From: a bacterium | Lineage (GTDB): Bacteria > Babelota > Babeliae > Babelales > Vermiphilaceae | Direction: 5' to 3' | Assembly: GCA_021833825.1 (NCBI GenBank) | Contig: JAKBEL010000021.1 | Location: forward strand, 65,687-112,113 | Length of the DNA: 46,427 nucleotides | Part shown: piece after piece, positions 9,229 through 18,094 of the stretch | Layout: the number at the start of each line of letters is the position of its first letter | How positions within the stretch are numbered: the stretch's first letter is position 1 | Position numbers and translations under genes: made by a program | Notes under the pieces: model-generated | The model's input: the letters and a program-made list of their open reading frames with translations, nothing else | Told to the model about the DNA's origin: nothing | Databases searched by the model: none

Positions 9229-11136
9229 ATGAAGGTACGTTTTTTTATTATTGTTTTATTGTTTACATGCTTCTATTCTCCTATTATTAATCCATGCAGC
9301 ATAGTTGCATTTATTGGTAATGTACTTTGCAAAGTGCGTCTGTTGACCAAAGAGTTGCCACGTTTAGAATATCGTGGATATGATTCTGCCGGTTTTGCTT
9401 GTCATGATGTAGTGACTAATGACATTGTCGTTCTTAAAAAGCCTGGCAAATTAGATGTGCTTAAAGAGCTTGCATTAAAAAGTCCGTGTGATGGGTATGC
9501 TGCAATTGGACATACTCGCTGGGCTACTCATGGAGGTGCAACAGAGGTCAATGCACATCCACATGTAAGTGAAGATGGTAAATTGGTATTGGTGCATAAT
9601 GGTGTTATCGAGAACCATTATCAGATTAAACAGCAATTAATAAAGCAGGGCGTTCAATTCAGATCAGAGACCGATACTGAAGTGATGACGCAATTGCTCG
9701 CAAAATGTATAGAAAAAGCCGGAGATCTTAAAAAAGGAGTACTCGCTTGTGTTAAACAGCTGAAGGGCGCTTGTAGTTGTGTTGCTCTGCATAAAGACTT
9801 TCCTGATATGTTAATTGTAGTACGGCAGCGCTCTCCGTTATGCATCGGTTTAGCAAAAGATGGTATGCATGTAGCATCAGATTTTTTAGCATTTGCAGAT
9901 AAAACTGATACTGTATTTTTTATGCCAGAATCGTCGATTGCTTTTGTTAAAGCAGAATCTATTAATGCTTTTGATTATGATGGCAATGCTTTGCCAATCG
10001 AATTAAAGCAGGTGCATTTACAACCATCCGCATATGAAAAATTGGATCATGATCATTTTATGCTCAAAGAGATCTATGAACAGCGCGTTGCTATTGAAAG
10101 AACTGTTGCCTATTACAATAGTTTAGGCGATGATCTTTGGGATCTATTAGGATTAACTAAAGAGCAAGTTGAGAATTTGAAAAGTATGAATCTTTTTGGT
10201 TGTGGCACCTCATGGCATGCGGCTCGTATTGGTCAATTCTTTTTTGAATCGATAGCCGATCTTCCTACAGCAGTGCATCTAGCTTCAGAATTTCGATATA
10301 TGAAGTTTTTTGCTCCTAAAAATTCATTATTTGTAGCAATCTCTCAATCGGGTGAAACTGCAGATACGCTTGAATTGATTCGTTATTTTAAAGAACAAGA
10401 TGCTCATGTGATAACTCTTACAAATAGTCCAATGAGCTCTATGGTTCGAGAAACTGATGGGCATTTGTTGCTTAAAGCTGGTCCAGAAATTGCGGTTGCA
10501 TCAACAAAGGCATTTTCAACGCAATTGACAGGTCTTTATTGGCTTGCTCATCGAATTGCTCTCCAAAAAGGTCTTATTGATGAGTTGGAGATGCGGCAAG
10601 CCGAGCATGATCTCTGTTATGCCGCACAAGTTCTTGAAAAAACAATCGAGCAATACAAAATAGATATAATTTCAGATGCTGCTTATTATGCACAGTTTCA
10701 ACGTATTATGTATTTAGGTAGACATGTCTCATATCCATTTGCATTGGAAGGTGCGCTTAAATTAAAAGAGATCTCTTATATATTTGCTCAAGGATATCCG
10801 GCAGGAGAGTTGAAGCATGGCTCTATTGCATTGATTGATGAACATACTCCTATTGTATTATTTTCTCATCAAGATCCTATTATTTATCAAAAATTGATTA
10901 GTAATGCACAAGAGGTCAAAGCTCGTAAAGGTCATCTGGTATCATTTGTCTTTGAAGGGCAAGATGAGTTGATAGCTCTTTCAGATAAAGTCTATATTAT
11001 TCCTAGAGTTGCACCATTGCTTGAACCACTTGCAATGACTGGGGTAATGCAGTTTTTTGCTTATCAGATAGCCTTAGTTCTTGGAAGGGATATTGATAAG
11101 CCGCGCAATCTGGCAAAAGCTGTTACGGTCGAATAA
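9229..11136 (+). CDS. glmS: Glutamine--fructose-6-phosphate aminotransferase with N-terminal extension
   Basis: Makes glucosamine-6-phosphate from fructose-6-phosphate and glutamine, the first step to UDP-GlcNAc for peptidoglycan and LPS. The class II glutaminase domain has the conserved 'LEYRGYDSAG' and 'GHTRWATHG'. Two SIS sugar-isomerase domains follow ('GCGTSWHAA', 'AISQSGETADTLE', 'STKAFSTQ'). The C-terminus DIDKPRNLAKAVTVE is the classical GlmS ending. Oddity: the catalytic Cys, normally residue 1 after Met removal, is residue 23 here (PCSIVAFIG). It follows a basic and strongly hydrophobic stretch (MKVRFFIIVLLFTCFYSPIINP). The ribosome site AAAGGAAAGAG and the promoter at 9183 support this start, and no in-frame start exists nearer the Cys. 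Activity would need removal of the extension. Confidence 0.95.
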   Translation: MKVRFFIIVLLFTCFYSPIINPCSIVAFIGNVLCKVRLLTKELPRLEYRGYDSAGFACHDVVTNDIVVLKKPGKLDVLKELALKSPCDGYAAIGHTRWATHGGATEVNAHPHVSEDGKLVLVHNGVIENHYQIKQQLIKQGVQFRSETDTEVMTQLLAKCIEKAGDLKKGVLACVKQLKGACSCVALHKDFPDMLIVVRQRSPLCIGLAKDGMHVASDFLAFADKTDTVFFMPESSIAFVKAESINAFDYDGNALPIELKQVHLQPSAYEKLDHDHFMLKEIYEQRVAIERTVAYYNSLGDDLWDLLGLTKEQVENLKSMNLFGCGTSWHAARIGQFFFESIADLPTAVHLASEFRYMKFFAPKNSLFVAISQSGETADTLELIRYFKEQDAHVITLTNSPMSSMVRETDGHLLLKAGPEIAVASTKAFSTQLTGLYWLAHRIALQKGLIDELEMRQAEHDLCYAAQVLEKTIEQYKIDIISDAAYYAQFQRIMYLGRHVSYPFALEGALKLKEISYIFAQGYPAGELKHGSIALIDEHTPIVLFSHQDPIIYQKLISNAQEVKARKGHLVSFVFEGQDELIALSDKVYIIPRVAPLLEPLAMTGVMQFFAYQIALVLGRDIDKPRNLAKAVTVE

Positions 11137-11174
11137 TCTCCTGTGTATCTGTAGGTATTGCCAAACCATCTTTC

Positions 11175-11203
11175 TTGACAAAATGAAATAATTGGGGTAG
11201 ATT
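11175..11203 (+). promoter_or_regulatory. Promoter of DEAD-box helicase, TTGACA-17-TAGATT
   Basis: TTGACA at 11175-11180, a 17-base spacer, then TAGATT at 11198-11203, directly abutting an ATG at 11204. Transcription would start near 11210, beyond that ATG. The real start is therefore the next in-frame ATG at 11240. Confidence 0.65.
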
Positions 11204-11239
11204 ATGAACAATATAGTATTACCTACAAATGGAGATTTA

Positions 11240-12826
11240 ATGCTTAAATTTACAGATTTACAGATTCAACCAGAGATTCAACGTGCTTTAGATGGGCTCG
11301 GATTTACAACGCCGACTCAAATACAGGCTCAAGCCATACCTCTGTTGAAATCCTCTCAGATCGATTTTCATGGGCAAGCACAAACGGGAACAGGCAAAAC
11401 AATAGCCTTTGGTATTCCTCTAATAGAACAGACCGAAGGAAAGGGTTGTTTCCCTGAAGCGTTGATTATTGCTCCAACTCGTGAGCTTGTGGTTCAGATT
11501 GTCGATAGTCTGCAAGCGCTTGCTAAATATCGTAAAATTTCGATAGAACCAATTTATGGTGGTGTTTCGATGTTTGCCCAGGAGAAAGCTTTAAGAAAGG
11601 GAGTTCATATTGTTGTTGGAACACCAGGAAGATTGCTTGATCATTTGAATCGCGGACTTTTAAAATTACATAAAATTAGAACGTTAGTGCTTGATGAAGC
11701 TGACGTTATGCTCGATATGGGTTTTAAAGCTGATATTGATGCAATATTAAAATGTACACCAGACAATCGTAACATTTGGTTGTTCTCAGCAACGGTAAAA
11801 CCGGGCATTGATGATATTAAAGTATCACACATGAAAAATCCGGTTATTGTTCGTGTTGCATCGCAGCAGGTAACAACCAATAATACTAAGCAATATTACG
11901 CAGTTGTTGGTCAAAAAGATAGACTTGCAGCGCTTTCCCGATTTATTGATTGTACTCCAAATTTCTATGGTATTGTGTTCTCTCCAACTAAACTATTGGC
12001 AGATCAACTTTCTAAAGATTTGGCAAAGGCTGGCTATGAGGTTGAAGCATTGCATGGAGATATGGGCCAAGCGGCACGTAACAATGTTATTAAACGTTTT
12101 AAAGATAAAAAAGTAAACTTACTTATTGCAACTGACGTTGCAGCACGTGGGATTGATGTCGCAGGGCTTACTCACGTGATTAACTATGCATTGCCACGTG
12201 AACAGGAAAACTATGTTCACCGTATCGGAAGAACTGGTCGTGCAGGCAATGAGGGTGTTGCAATTACGTTTATTGCAAATAATGAATTGAACAAATTAAA
12301 GCGTCTGGCAAAAAAATTTAAGGCCGATATTGTTCCACTCAAAATGCCTACTGTACATGATCTTATTGATGTAAAAATAGAAAAGACTATCGAGCAGATA
12401 AAAAATATCTGCACAAGTGATGTTGTTGCCTCTTCGGCAGCAGTCAATAGATTGCGCCCATTGCTTGATACTTATTCAAAGGATCAATTGATCTCAGGTC
12501 TTCTTAATATGTTGCTCTCTTCATTGGTTCCAGCAAAAGCTGAAGAAATGCAAGATAACAACGATCATTACAAAAGAAGAGATGATGGATCTTCGCAAGA
12601 ACTTATGCTCAATGTGGGAACCATGGATGGAGTATCGACTAAAGATGTGCTGACATTCATTCTCGATTCTAAAAAAATAGAACGAAATCAGATCAAAAGA
12701 TTGCGCGTTATTCGTAAACTCACTTATGTGACCGTTGATGCAGATCTTGCAGAGGATCTAATGATGGAACTGCATAACAAAAAGTTGGCTGGTCGCAAGA
12801 TTAGAGTGAGTTTTGTTAACTCGTAA
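11240..12826 (+). CDS. deaD: DEAD-box ATP-dependent RNA helicase
   Basis: Unwinds RNA duplexes, typically in ribosome assembly, RNA turnover and cold adaptation. Motifs in order: Q motif (FTDLQIQ..GFTTPTQIQ), AQTGTGKT, PTRELV, TPGRLLDH, DEAD in 'VLDEADVMLDMGF', SAT, then 'IATDVAARGIDV' and 'HRIGRTGRAG'. The C-terminal roughly 75 residues look like the DbpA/DeaD RNA-binding RRM ('MLNVGTMDGVSTKDVLTFIL', ending 'KIRVSFVNS'). The frame is open from ATG 11204, but I chose 11240 for three reasons: a -10 box abuts the first ATG, GGAG lies 5 bases before the second, and MLKFTDL is where the family normally begins. Whether it is DeaD/CsdA or a CshA-like paralogue cannot be settled here. Confidence 0.93.
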   Translation: MLKFTDLQIQPEIQRALDGLGFTTPTQIQAQAIPLLKSSQIDFHGQAQTGTGKTIAFGIPLIEQTEGKGCFPEALIIAPTRELVVQIVDSLQALAKYRKISIEPIYGGVSMFAQEKALRKGVHIVVGTPGRLLDHLNRGLLKLHKIRTLVLDEADVMLDMGFKADIDAILKCTPDNRNIWLFSATVKPGIDDIKVSHMKNPVIVRVASQQVTTNNTKQYYAVVGQKDRLAALSRFIDCTPNFYGIVFSPTKLLADQLSKDLAKAGYEVEALHGDMGQAARNNVIKRFKDKKVNLLIATDVAARGIDVAGLTHVINYALPREQENYVHRIGRTGRAGNEGVAITFIANNELNKLKRLAKKFKADIVPLKMPTVHDLIDVKIEKTIEQIKNICTSDVVASSAAVNRLRPLLDTYSKDQLISGLLNMLLSSLVPAKAEEMQDNNDHYKRRDDGSSQELMLNVGTMDGVSTKDVLTFILDSKKIERNQIKRLRVIRKLTYVTVDADLAEDLMMELHNKKLAGRKIRVSFVNS

Positions 12827-12868
12827 TTCTAATATTAGAGTATCCTGTCAGCAATGTAGGGGGTTTAG

Positions 12869-13231
12869 GTGCGAGTATCAGTTTTGATTTTGACCTTTAG
12901 TACAGTATCGCCTTTTTTCTTGGATGGCTTTGATAATAAAGTCTTACAAGATCTTGATCCGATGTATCAAATTATTCTTGAAAACCATCCTGGTCCTCAT
13001 AATCAAAAAGATCCTGATTTCATGAAAAATATGAATCGGGCATATCAAGAAGTAAAAAACAATAGTGTAAGGGTTAATTCGCAAGAAGAAGCATTCTAGC
13101 TTTTGCATGAGTTTGCTCCATCTTTTTGTGATAAACATCTTGGTATTTCTGTAGATGGCCAGATTGGATCATCTGAAGAGCGACCGCCACAGCCCTTTTT
13201 GATTAAAAAATTCACTTGCATTAAACGATAA
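12869..13231 (+). pseudogene. Broken S41-family peptidase remnant
   Basis: A GTG start with an AGGGGG ribosome site begins a 76-codon frame that stops at TAG 13097-13099. The same frame continues sensibly after the stop for 43 codons ('LLHEFAPSFCDKHLGISVDG') to TAA at 13229. The two parts together resemble the N-terminal region of S41 (C-terminal-processing-like) peptidases, which carry 'HPG..N..DP.F......Y' and then 'F...F.DGHLGI'. The catalytic Ser/Lys domain is absent and the following 200 bases hold only short frames, so this is a decaying 5' remnant. The family match is from memory of sequence patterns and is moderate. Readthrough is unlikely because the rest of the enzyme is missing. 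Confidence 0.6.
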
Positions 13232-13434
13232 TAGTGAAGATCTTTGTATGACGATTTCACCTCTTGAAGATAAGAATGAAATAATCCCGGTGTTTGAATC
13301 ATTCAAGGAAAGCGCTCCTAGCTGCTTAAATTGTTCAGTTAGATAGTAAGTATACATTTTACAAATATTTCATTATCATAGTATGAGCTCTAACTTGAAT
13401 GTTAGACATAATCTCTCTTTTTTAGGACTTAGAT

Positions 13435-14091
13435 ATGCATAATTTTGTAAGATACAAATTTTATCGTGAACATAAATATCTAAGCTTTGTACTTAACGAC
13501 TTAGAGCGTTTAGTTGCAAAGACAAATTTTCAAATCTCTGAAGAATTAGAAAAAGTTGCCGATCAATTTAAAGCAGCAGTTGAACTACTTAAAGGACATG
13601 CTGAGTATGCAGATAATTGCCTGCATGTATTGCTTAAGCAGAAAGACTCGAAAGTATATGAGCATATAGAGAAAGATCACGGTCTTTTAGATGCAACAAT
13701 CAATAACTTGCAATTATTGCTTGATCAAGTCAATTTTGCTGTAGCTGCAACAGAAAAAATAGAGGCGGGTTATCAATTTTATATATCATATAGAAAGTTT
13801 GTGGGAGATAATCTTATTCATCTGCATGAAGAAGAGACCATTATATTGCCAGAGCTGCAGCGTTTGTATTCAGATGAAGAGCTAAAAGAGGTAGAAGCAA
13901 AAGCATATGCTGTTATGTCACCTCATGAATTAATCGACATGCTGCAAGTGCTGTTCCTTCATATGAATGCTGATGATAAGAACGCTTTTTTGTCCGATAT
14001 CAAAGAGTGTCAATTTGAAAAATATGCGGCTATCTTGCCCAAAATAAAAACTCAAATACCAGAGCGTGAATTGCCACTGATTACTCTATAG
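13435..14091 (+). CDS. Hemerythrin-like HHE-domain protein
   Basis: An all-helical protein of 218 residues with the spaced His and acidic residues of the hemerythrin/HHE cation-binding family: H13 in 'YREHKYL', H55 and E57 in 'LKGHAEYAD', H82 in 'EKDHGLLD', and H139/H141/E142-144 in 'LIHLHEEETIILPEL'. Such proteins bind a di-iron centre and serve in oxygen or NO sensing and in iron-stress repair. There is no signal peptide, so it is cytoplasmic. It stands alone between the broken peptidase and the GNAT gene. The ATG follows TTAGGACTTAG. A link to iron-sulphur repair (ScdA/RIC-like) is possible but not shown. Confidence 0.75.
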   Translation: MHNFVRYKFYREHKYLSFVLNDLERLVAKTNFQISEELEKVADQFKAAVELLKGHAEYADNCLHVLLKQKDSKVYEHIEKDHGLLDATINNLQLLLDQVNFAVAATEKIEAGYQFYISYRKFVGDNLIHLHEEETIILPELQRLYSDEELKEVEAKAYAVMSPHELIDMLQVLFLHMNADDKNAFLSDIKECQFEKYAAILPKIKTQIPERELPLITL

Positions 14092-14184
14092 CTTAGTTTT
14101 TTTGCACTTCTGGCACTCTTGAGCATCACTCTCTAGCTTTCAATAACCAATCTATTATATCCTATGACTAAATAGGAGGGTATA

Positions 14185-14670
14185 ATGGAGGTATTATATA
14201 ATGATCATGTTCTTCTGCGCCCGTTATCATACGCATATGTTTTTCCGTATTTAGTCTCATTTGTATCACAAGTGAGAGATATACTTCATGTGCCAGATCT
14301 AGAGGCTGAATATCGATATTTATCAAATCGTCTGCTTTGTCAAAAAGAGCAGACGATATTTTTTTACTGCATTTTTGAGAAAACGACAGATATTTTTGTT
14401 GGAGCGATTGAGATTCGTGGCGCTGAATTCCCTGGTCAACTGTATACGTGGTTGCATCCAGATTATTGGGGGCAGTGCTACTTTCAAGAGGCGTTACGAC
14501 TCTTGTCGGCATACTATTTTTTAGTAACTCAAGAAGCTTATTTCACTGCTCGTGTTGATACTGATAATTTGCGAAGCTACTATGCTCTTAAAAAAGTTGG
14601 TTTTGCGGATTATGCAATCGTAGAGGGTCCTTATGCAAAGCAATATGAGCTGTTATTTGTTATGATTTAG
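14185..14670 (+). CDS. GNAT-family N-acetyltransferase
   Basis: 161 residues of the RimJ/RimL type. It begins with 'LLRPLSYAYVFPYL', followed by the central strand 'FVGAIEIRG', the 'YTWLHPDYWGQCYFQEAL' acetyl-CoA binding region, and the C-terminal 'VDTDNLRSYYALKKVGF' helix found in nearly all GNATs. It transfers acetyl from acetyl-CoA to an amino group, and the substrate cannot be read from the sequence. AGGAGG lies 7 bases before the ATG. It converges with topA across a palindromic element. Confidence 0.85.
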   Translation: MEVLYNDHVLLRPLSYAYVFPYLVSFVSQVRDILHVPDLEAEYRYLSNRLLCQKEQTIFFYCIFEKTTDIFVGAIEIRGAEFPGQLYTWLHPDYWGQCYFQEALRLLSAYYFLVTQEAYFTARVDTDNLRSYYALKKVGFADYAIVEGPYAKQYELLFVMI

Positions 14671-14728
14671 GCTCTGTGAAATAATCGTTGATGGTGACCT
14701 GTCTCGGCATAGCTGGAAAGCGACGACG

Positions 14729-14847
14729 GAGAACTCTACGAAACTTAGTGTAGTATGAGTATCGAACCATTTTTAATCAATTAATCGAGCGATAATAATA
14801 GTTCCTTCGATACCCGTACTTCGCTCTCTGAGCTTCGTAGGGTCCTC
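14729..14847. repeat. Long imperfect palindromic element between convergent genes
   Basis: The left arm 14729-14766 (with CTCTACGAAACTTAG and GAGTATCGAA) is the imperfect inverse of 14806-14847 (with TTCGATACCCGTACTTCGCT and CTTCGTAGGGTCCTC). The loop of about 39 bases is AT-rich. The arms are richer in GC than the surroundings and carry compensatory-looking differences. It resembles REP or MITE-like intergenic palindromes and may also act as a two-way terminator for the GNAT gene and topA. No coding capacity is seen in 14671-14898. Confidence 0.65.
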
Positions 14848-14898
14848 AGAATGAGCGGGAAAGATGCGCTAATAATAAAGTATCTCAGATGTAAGGTG

Positions 14899-17145
14899 TT
14901 ACCCTTCTTTTTTATAACCACAGTTTTTATCAGAACAGAGCAGTGTTACCTTGCCATCCTTGCTGAATTTTTTCATTAAGAATGGTAGTTTACATTTTGG
15001 ACATGGTGTCTCTTCTATATCGCTAAACACGGCAAATTTACATTGTGGATAGTTGCTGCATCCCCACATAGTGCCACCGCGCCATTTACGTTGAATGATA
15101 TCCCCTTTTTTGCATGAAGGGCATTTAAATGATGCTTTTACTTGTGGTATATATTTACATTCAGGATATCCAGAACAAGCTTTAAACAGTCCAAATCTTC
15201 CTTTTATCATGCGTAATTGTTTGCCACAGTTTGGGCATGTCTCATCAAGAAGGGTTGGGGCTTCTGCTTGAGTGAGCTCAATAGTGCCATCTTCAGCTCG
15301 TGTAAAATTAGAGGTGAAACTACAATCAGGATAACCAAGGCATCCTAAGAATGAGCCAGATTTGCCAAACCGTATTGCTAACATATGTTTTTTACATTCA
15401 GGGCAGGCAATCTCTGTTGGTTCAGGTTTTTTACGTTTATCTTCGCCCATGAATGCGTCAAGTGCTGTTTTGAAAGCTTCATAAAATTCACGCAATAGCG
15501 TGTCTCTATCAAGTTCACCTTGAGCAATTTTATCAAGATCCTCTTCCATCAGTGCGGTGAACTTAACATTCATAATTTGTGAAAGATTATCAACTAACAT
15601 CTTCACTACAGCCATGCCAAGTTCAGTAGGGGTGAATCGTTTTTTGCTATCAACAATAACGTAGTCACGAGCTTGGATAGTGCTTAAAATATTGGCGTAG
15701 GTACTTGGTCTACCAATACCCTCTTTTTCAAGCTCTTTAACAAGTGAAGCTTCGGTATACTTTGCGGGTGGTTGTGTAAAATGTTGTTTTGGGTCAATCT
15801 TTTGAAGAGCTAAGGCATCTTTAGCCTTGAGATCTTTTGGAATGATTGTTACTTTCTCGTCTTGTTCATCCTCTTGACCATATACCTTGAGGTAACCGTC
15901 AAATATTAAAGTTGAACCGGTCACTTTGAAGGTGTATTTTCCGCCCTGAATCACCACATTGCGTTGAGCATATTGAGCAGGGGTCATCTGGCTTGCAACA
16001 AATCGTTGCCAGATGAGCTCATACAGGCGAGCTTCATCTTTAGGTAGATACTGTTTTGCAATGCTAGGTGTGATGTTGACATCAATAGGTCGAATAGCTT
16101 CATGAGCATCCTGAGCTTTACCACCTTTAGCATAAACATTCGGTTTTGAAGGTAAATAATCTTTACTATAGGTCTTATTGATAAATGTGCGAGCTTGATC
16201 AAGGGCAGTATCAGATAATCTCAAGGAATCGGTACGCATATAGGTTATAAGTGCAACAGGTGTTGATTTATCCTGTAATGGCAGACCCTCATAGAGTTTT
16301 TGTGCCAAAGTCATAGTCTTTTTAACAGCAAAGCCGAGTCTATTAAATGCGGTCTGTTGTAAAGTGCTGGTCATAAAGGGAGCATTTGGATTTTTAAGTC
16401 GTGTTTTGTCGACAATCTCTTGGACAATAAATGTCTCTTTTTTTATTCCAGCAACAACTTGAGCTGTCGTTTCGCCATCTTTTAAATCAATTTTTTTATC
16501 GTTAATATGGGTAAGAGCCGCCTCAAAATTGGTATCATTGTGGCCAAAAATGCCCAGTATGCTCCAATATTCTTCAGGTTTGAAGTTCCGAATGGCCTCT
16601 TCACGTTCACATATTAAGCGCAATGCAACCGATTGCACCCGTCCGGCCGATAGCCCTTTTTTGATTTTTCTCCATAATATAGGAGATACTTCATAACCTA
16701 CCCAGCGATCAAGTATTCGGCGAGCCTGTTGAGCAGCAACTTTATTAAGGTCAACATCAGTCTTATCAATAATAGCCTGCTTAATTGCAGGAGCGGTTAT
16801 TTCGTTAAAAGTTATGCGGTGCATAATCTTAGGATCTTTAATAACCTTTTTTATCTCTTGGCCAATGTGCCAAGCGATAATCTCCCCTTCTCGGTCAGGA
16901 TCTGGCCCTAAGAATATTTCACTAGATGTAGATGCTGCTTTGCAGATGTCTGCAATAATTTTCTCTTTGTCTTTAATGGGGACATACTCAATCCCAATAG
17001 AGCCATTGATGGTTATTCCTAGGCTGTTGGGTGGTAGGTCGATAATATGCCCAACTGTTGACATAATTCTAAAGTCGTCACCTAAAAACTTGGAGATTGT
17101 TTTGATTTTTGCAGGAGATTCTACTATTAATAACTTTTTTTTCAT
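14899..17145 (-). CDS. topA: DNA topoisomerase I
   Basis: Relaxes negative supercoils by single-strand passage (type IA). With the start at 17145 (MKKKLLIVESPAKIK) the protein is 748 residues. The TOPRIM domain comes first, with E in 'VESPAK' and the acidic triad in 'DPDREGE' (D82, D84, E86). Next is the catalytic Tyr302 in 'TYMRTDSLRLS'. The end carries four zinc-ribbon repeats, each with CPxC and a later Cys pair (CPECKK, CPNCGK, CPSCKK, CPKCKL). The frame stays open to an ATG at 17196, but a TATAGT box at 17214-17219 (minus) would leave almost no leader there. Family members start at the MKKKLLIVESPAK point, so I prefer that start. No strong ribosome site is seen for it. Confidence 0.95.
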   Translation of the reverse strand: MKKKLLIVESPAKIKTISKFLGDDFRIMSTVGHIIDLPPNSLGITINGSIGIEYVPIKDKEKIIADICKAASTSSEIFLGPDPDREGEIIAWHIGQEIKKVIKDPKIMHRITFNEITAPAIKQAIIDKTDVDLNKVAAQQARRILDRWVGYEVSPILWRKIKKGLSAGRVQSVALRLICEREEAIRNFKPEEYWSILGIFGHNDTNFEAALTHINDKKIDLKDGETTAQVVAGIKKETFIVQEIVDKTRLKNPNAPFMTSTLQQTAFNRLGFAVKKTMTLAQKLYEGLPLQDKSTPVALITYMRTDSLRLSDTALDQARTFINKTYSKDYLPSKPNVYAKGGKAQDAHEAIRPIDVNITPSIAKQYLPKDEARLYELIWQRFVASQMTPAQYAQRNVVIQGGKYTFKVTGSTLIFDGYLKVYGQEDEQDEKVTIIPKDLKAKDALALQKIDPKQHFTQPPAKYTEASLVKELEKEGIGRPSTYANILSTIQARDYVIVDSKKRFTPTELGMAVVKMLVDNLSQIMNVKFTALMEEDLDKIAQGELDRDTLLREFYEAFKTALDAFMGEDKRKKPEPTEIACPECKKHMLAIRFGKSGSFLGCLGYPDCSFTSNFTRAEDGTIELTQAEAPTLLDETCPNCGKQLRMIKGRFGLFKACSGYPECKYIPQVKASFKCPSCKKGDIIQRKWRGGTMWGCSNYPQCKFAVFSDIEETPCPKCKLPFLMKKFSKDGKVTLLCSDKNCGYKKEG

Positions 17146-17330
17146 AATTATCACAAATGTTTTAAGTGCCTCTAGTTCGCCTTTTAATGGTACCATATGT
17201 ATGTTTACTGTCTACTATACATTTTTAGAATACTGTAAAAATTTTCAAAAAGTCAAATATTAAATTGATTGGCAGAAAAATAGCCTTTTAATAATAGTGA
17301 TCTTTTTTAATGAGGGGCAAGAGCAACTTC

Positions 17331-17359
17331 TTGTCGAATAACAAGCAATATGCTACTGT
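17331..17359 (+). promoter_or_regulatory. Promoter for the Bat-cluster operon
   Basis: TTGTCG at 17331-17336, a 17-base spacer ending in TGC, then TACTGT at 17354-17359. It lies 40 bases before the first gene of a compact run of plus-strand genes reaching 24845. No other good promoter was seen inside that run. Confidence 0.5.
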
Positions 17360-17398
17360 TTTTAGAGTAAGATAAGATAGATAAGAATTCAAGCTCTT

Positions 17399-18094
17399 GT
17401 GAAAGATTGTATTGTGTTATTATTAAGGTCCTGGAAAGAATCATTACTGATTTATATACCTAAAAATTTTAAATTGTTTTTGTTGGTGACTATCAAATCT
17501 GCATTGCAGACCTATGGATATCTGATATATCATTTTTGGTGGCTCTTTTTATTAATAGTTTTAGTTGATACGGGATGTTACTATCCAGAGTGTCTATTGC
17601 CCGGAAGTTTGTGGGTGCTTTTAAATATGTTTTTAAAAGCACTTTTTCTGTTGATTGTCTTTATGTTATCAAGACCTTCGGTGTCGCTTAAAAATATTCA
17701 TTATATTCTGGAAAAGCTTTATAGCTTTGGATTAGGGGCTTTAGTTCTTTATCTATTTTTTTATATGGTATCAACAATCATTAAATATATAGTTGTTGGT
17801 TTGGTTATGATGCCTATTTTTGTCTGCTCTTTATTATTTTATTTAGATACGGCTGGATTATTACAAGATGTTTTATCCTCATTGTGGCGTGGCGTTAAAA
17901 TGTATCTCTTTAATACTCCATTCTTTCTATTATCAGCAATTGTGGTTTTAGGCATTTGGTATCAAGTTACATTGCTCTCTGTCTATTGGAAATACCTCTT
18001 CTTTTTATTTGTGCCGTTTGTGGTATCTTATTTTAAGAATATGTATGTTAAGCGTTTACATGATCAGTTTAACCTTTATTATACAGCTTTCTAA
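17399..18094 (+). CDS. Multi-pass membrane protein of unknown function
   Basis: 231 residues with at least five hydrophobic spans (around residues 25-60, 70-92, 112-135, 137-150, 175-215) and few charged residues. I recognise no family. It starts with GTG and has a weak ribosome site. Its stop codon overlaps the ATG of the PlsC gene (TAATG), so translation is coupled to the acyltransferase and the Bat genes. An envelope role is a reasonable inference. Confidence 0.75.
   Translation: MKDCIVLLLRSWKESLLIYIPKNFKLFLLVTIKSALQTYGYLIYHFWWLFLLIVLVDTGCYYPECLLPGSLWVLLNMFLKALFLLIVFMLSRPSVSLKNIHYILEKLYSFGLGALVLYLFFYMVSTIIKYIVVGLVMMPIFVCSLLFYLDTAGLLQDVLSSLWRGVKMYLFNTPFFLLSAIVVLGIWYQVTLLSVYWKYLFFLFVPFVVSYFKNMYVKRLHDQFNLYYTAF

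Noticed and set aside
9294-9330. An ATG at 9294 close to the GlmS catalytic Cys codon
   Set aside because: It is in another frame (it overlaps the TGC Cys codon by two bases) and would not encode GlmS without a frameshift.
13232-13434. Short frames after the broken peptidase (for example MTISPLEDKNEIIPVF)
   Set aside because: Too short, no ribosome site and no recognisable family. Most likely decayed sequence.
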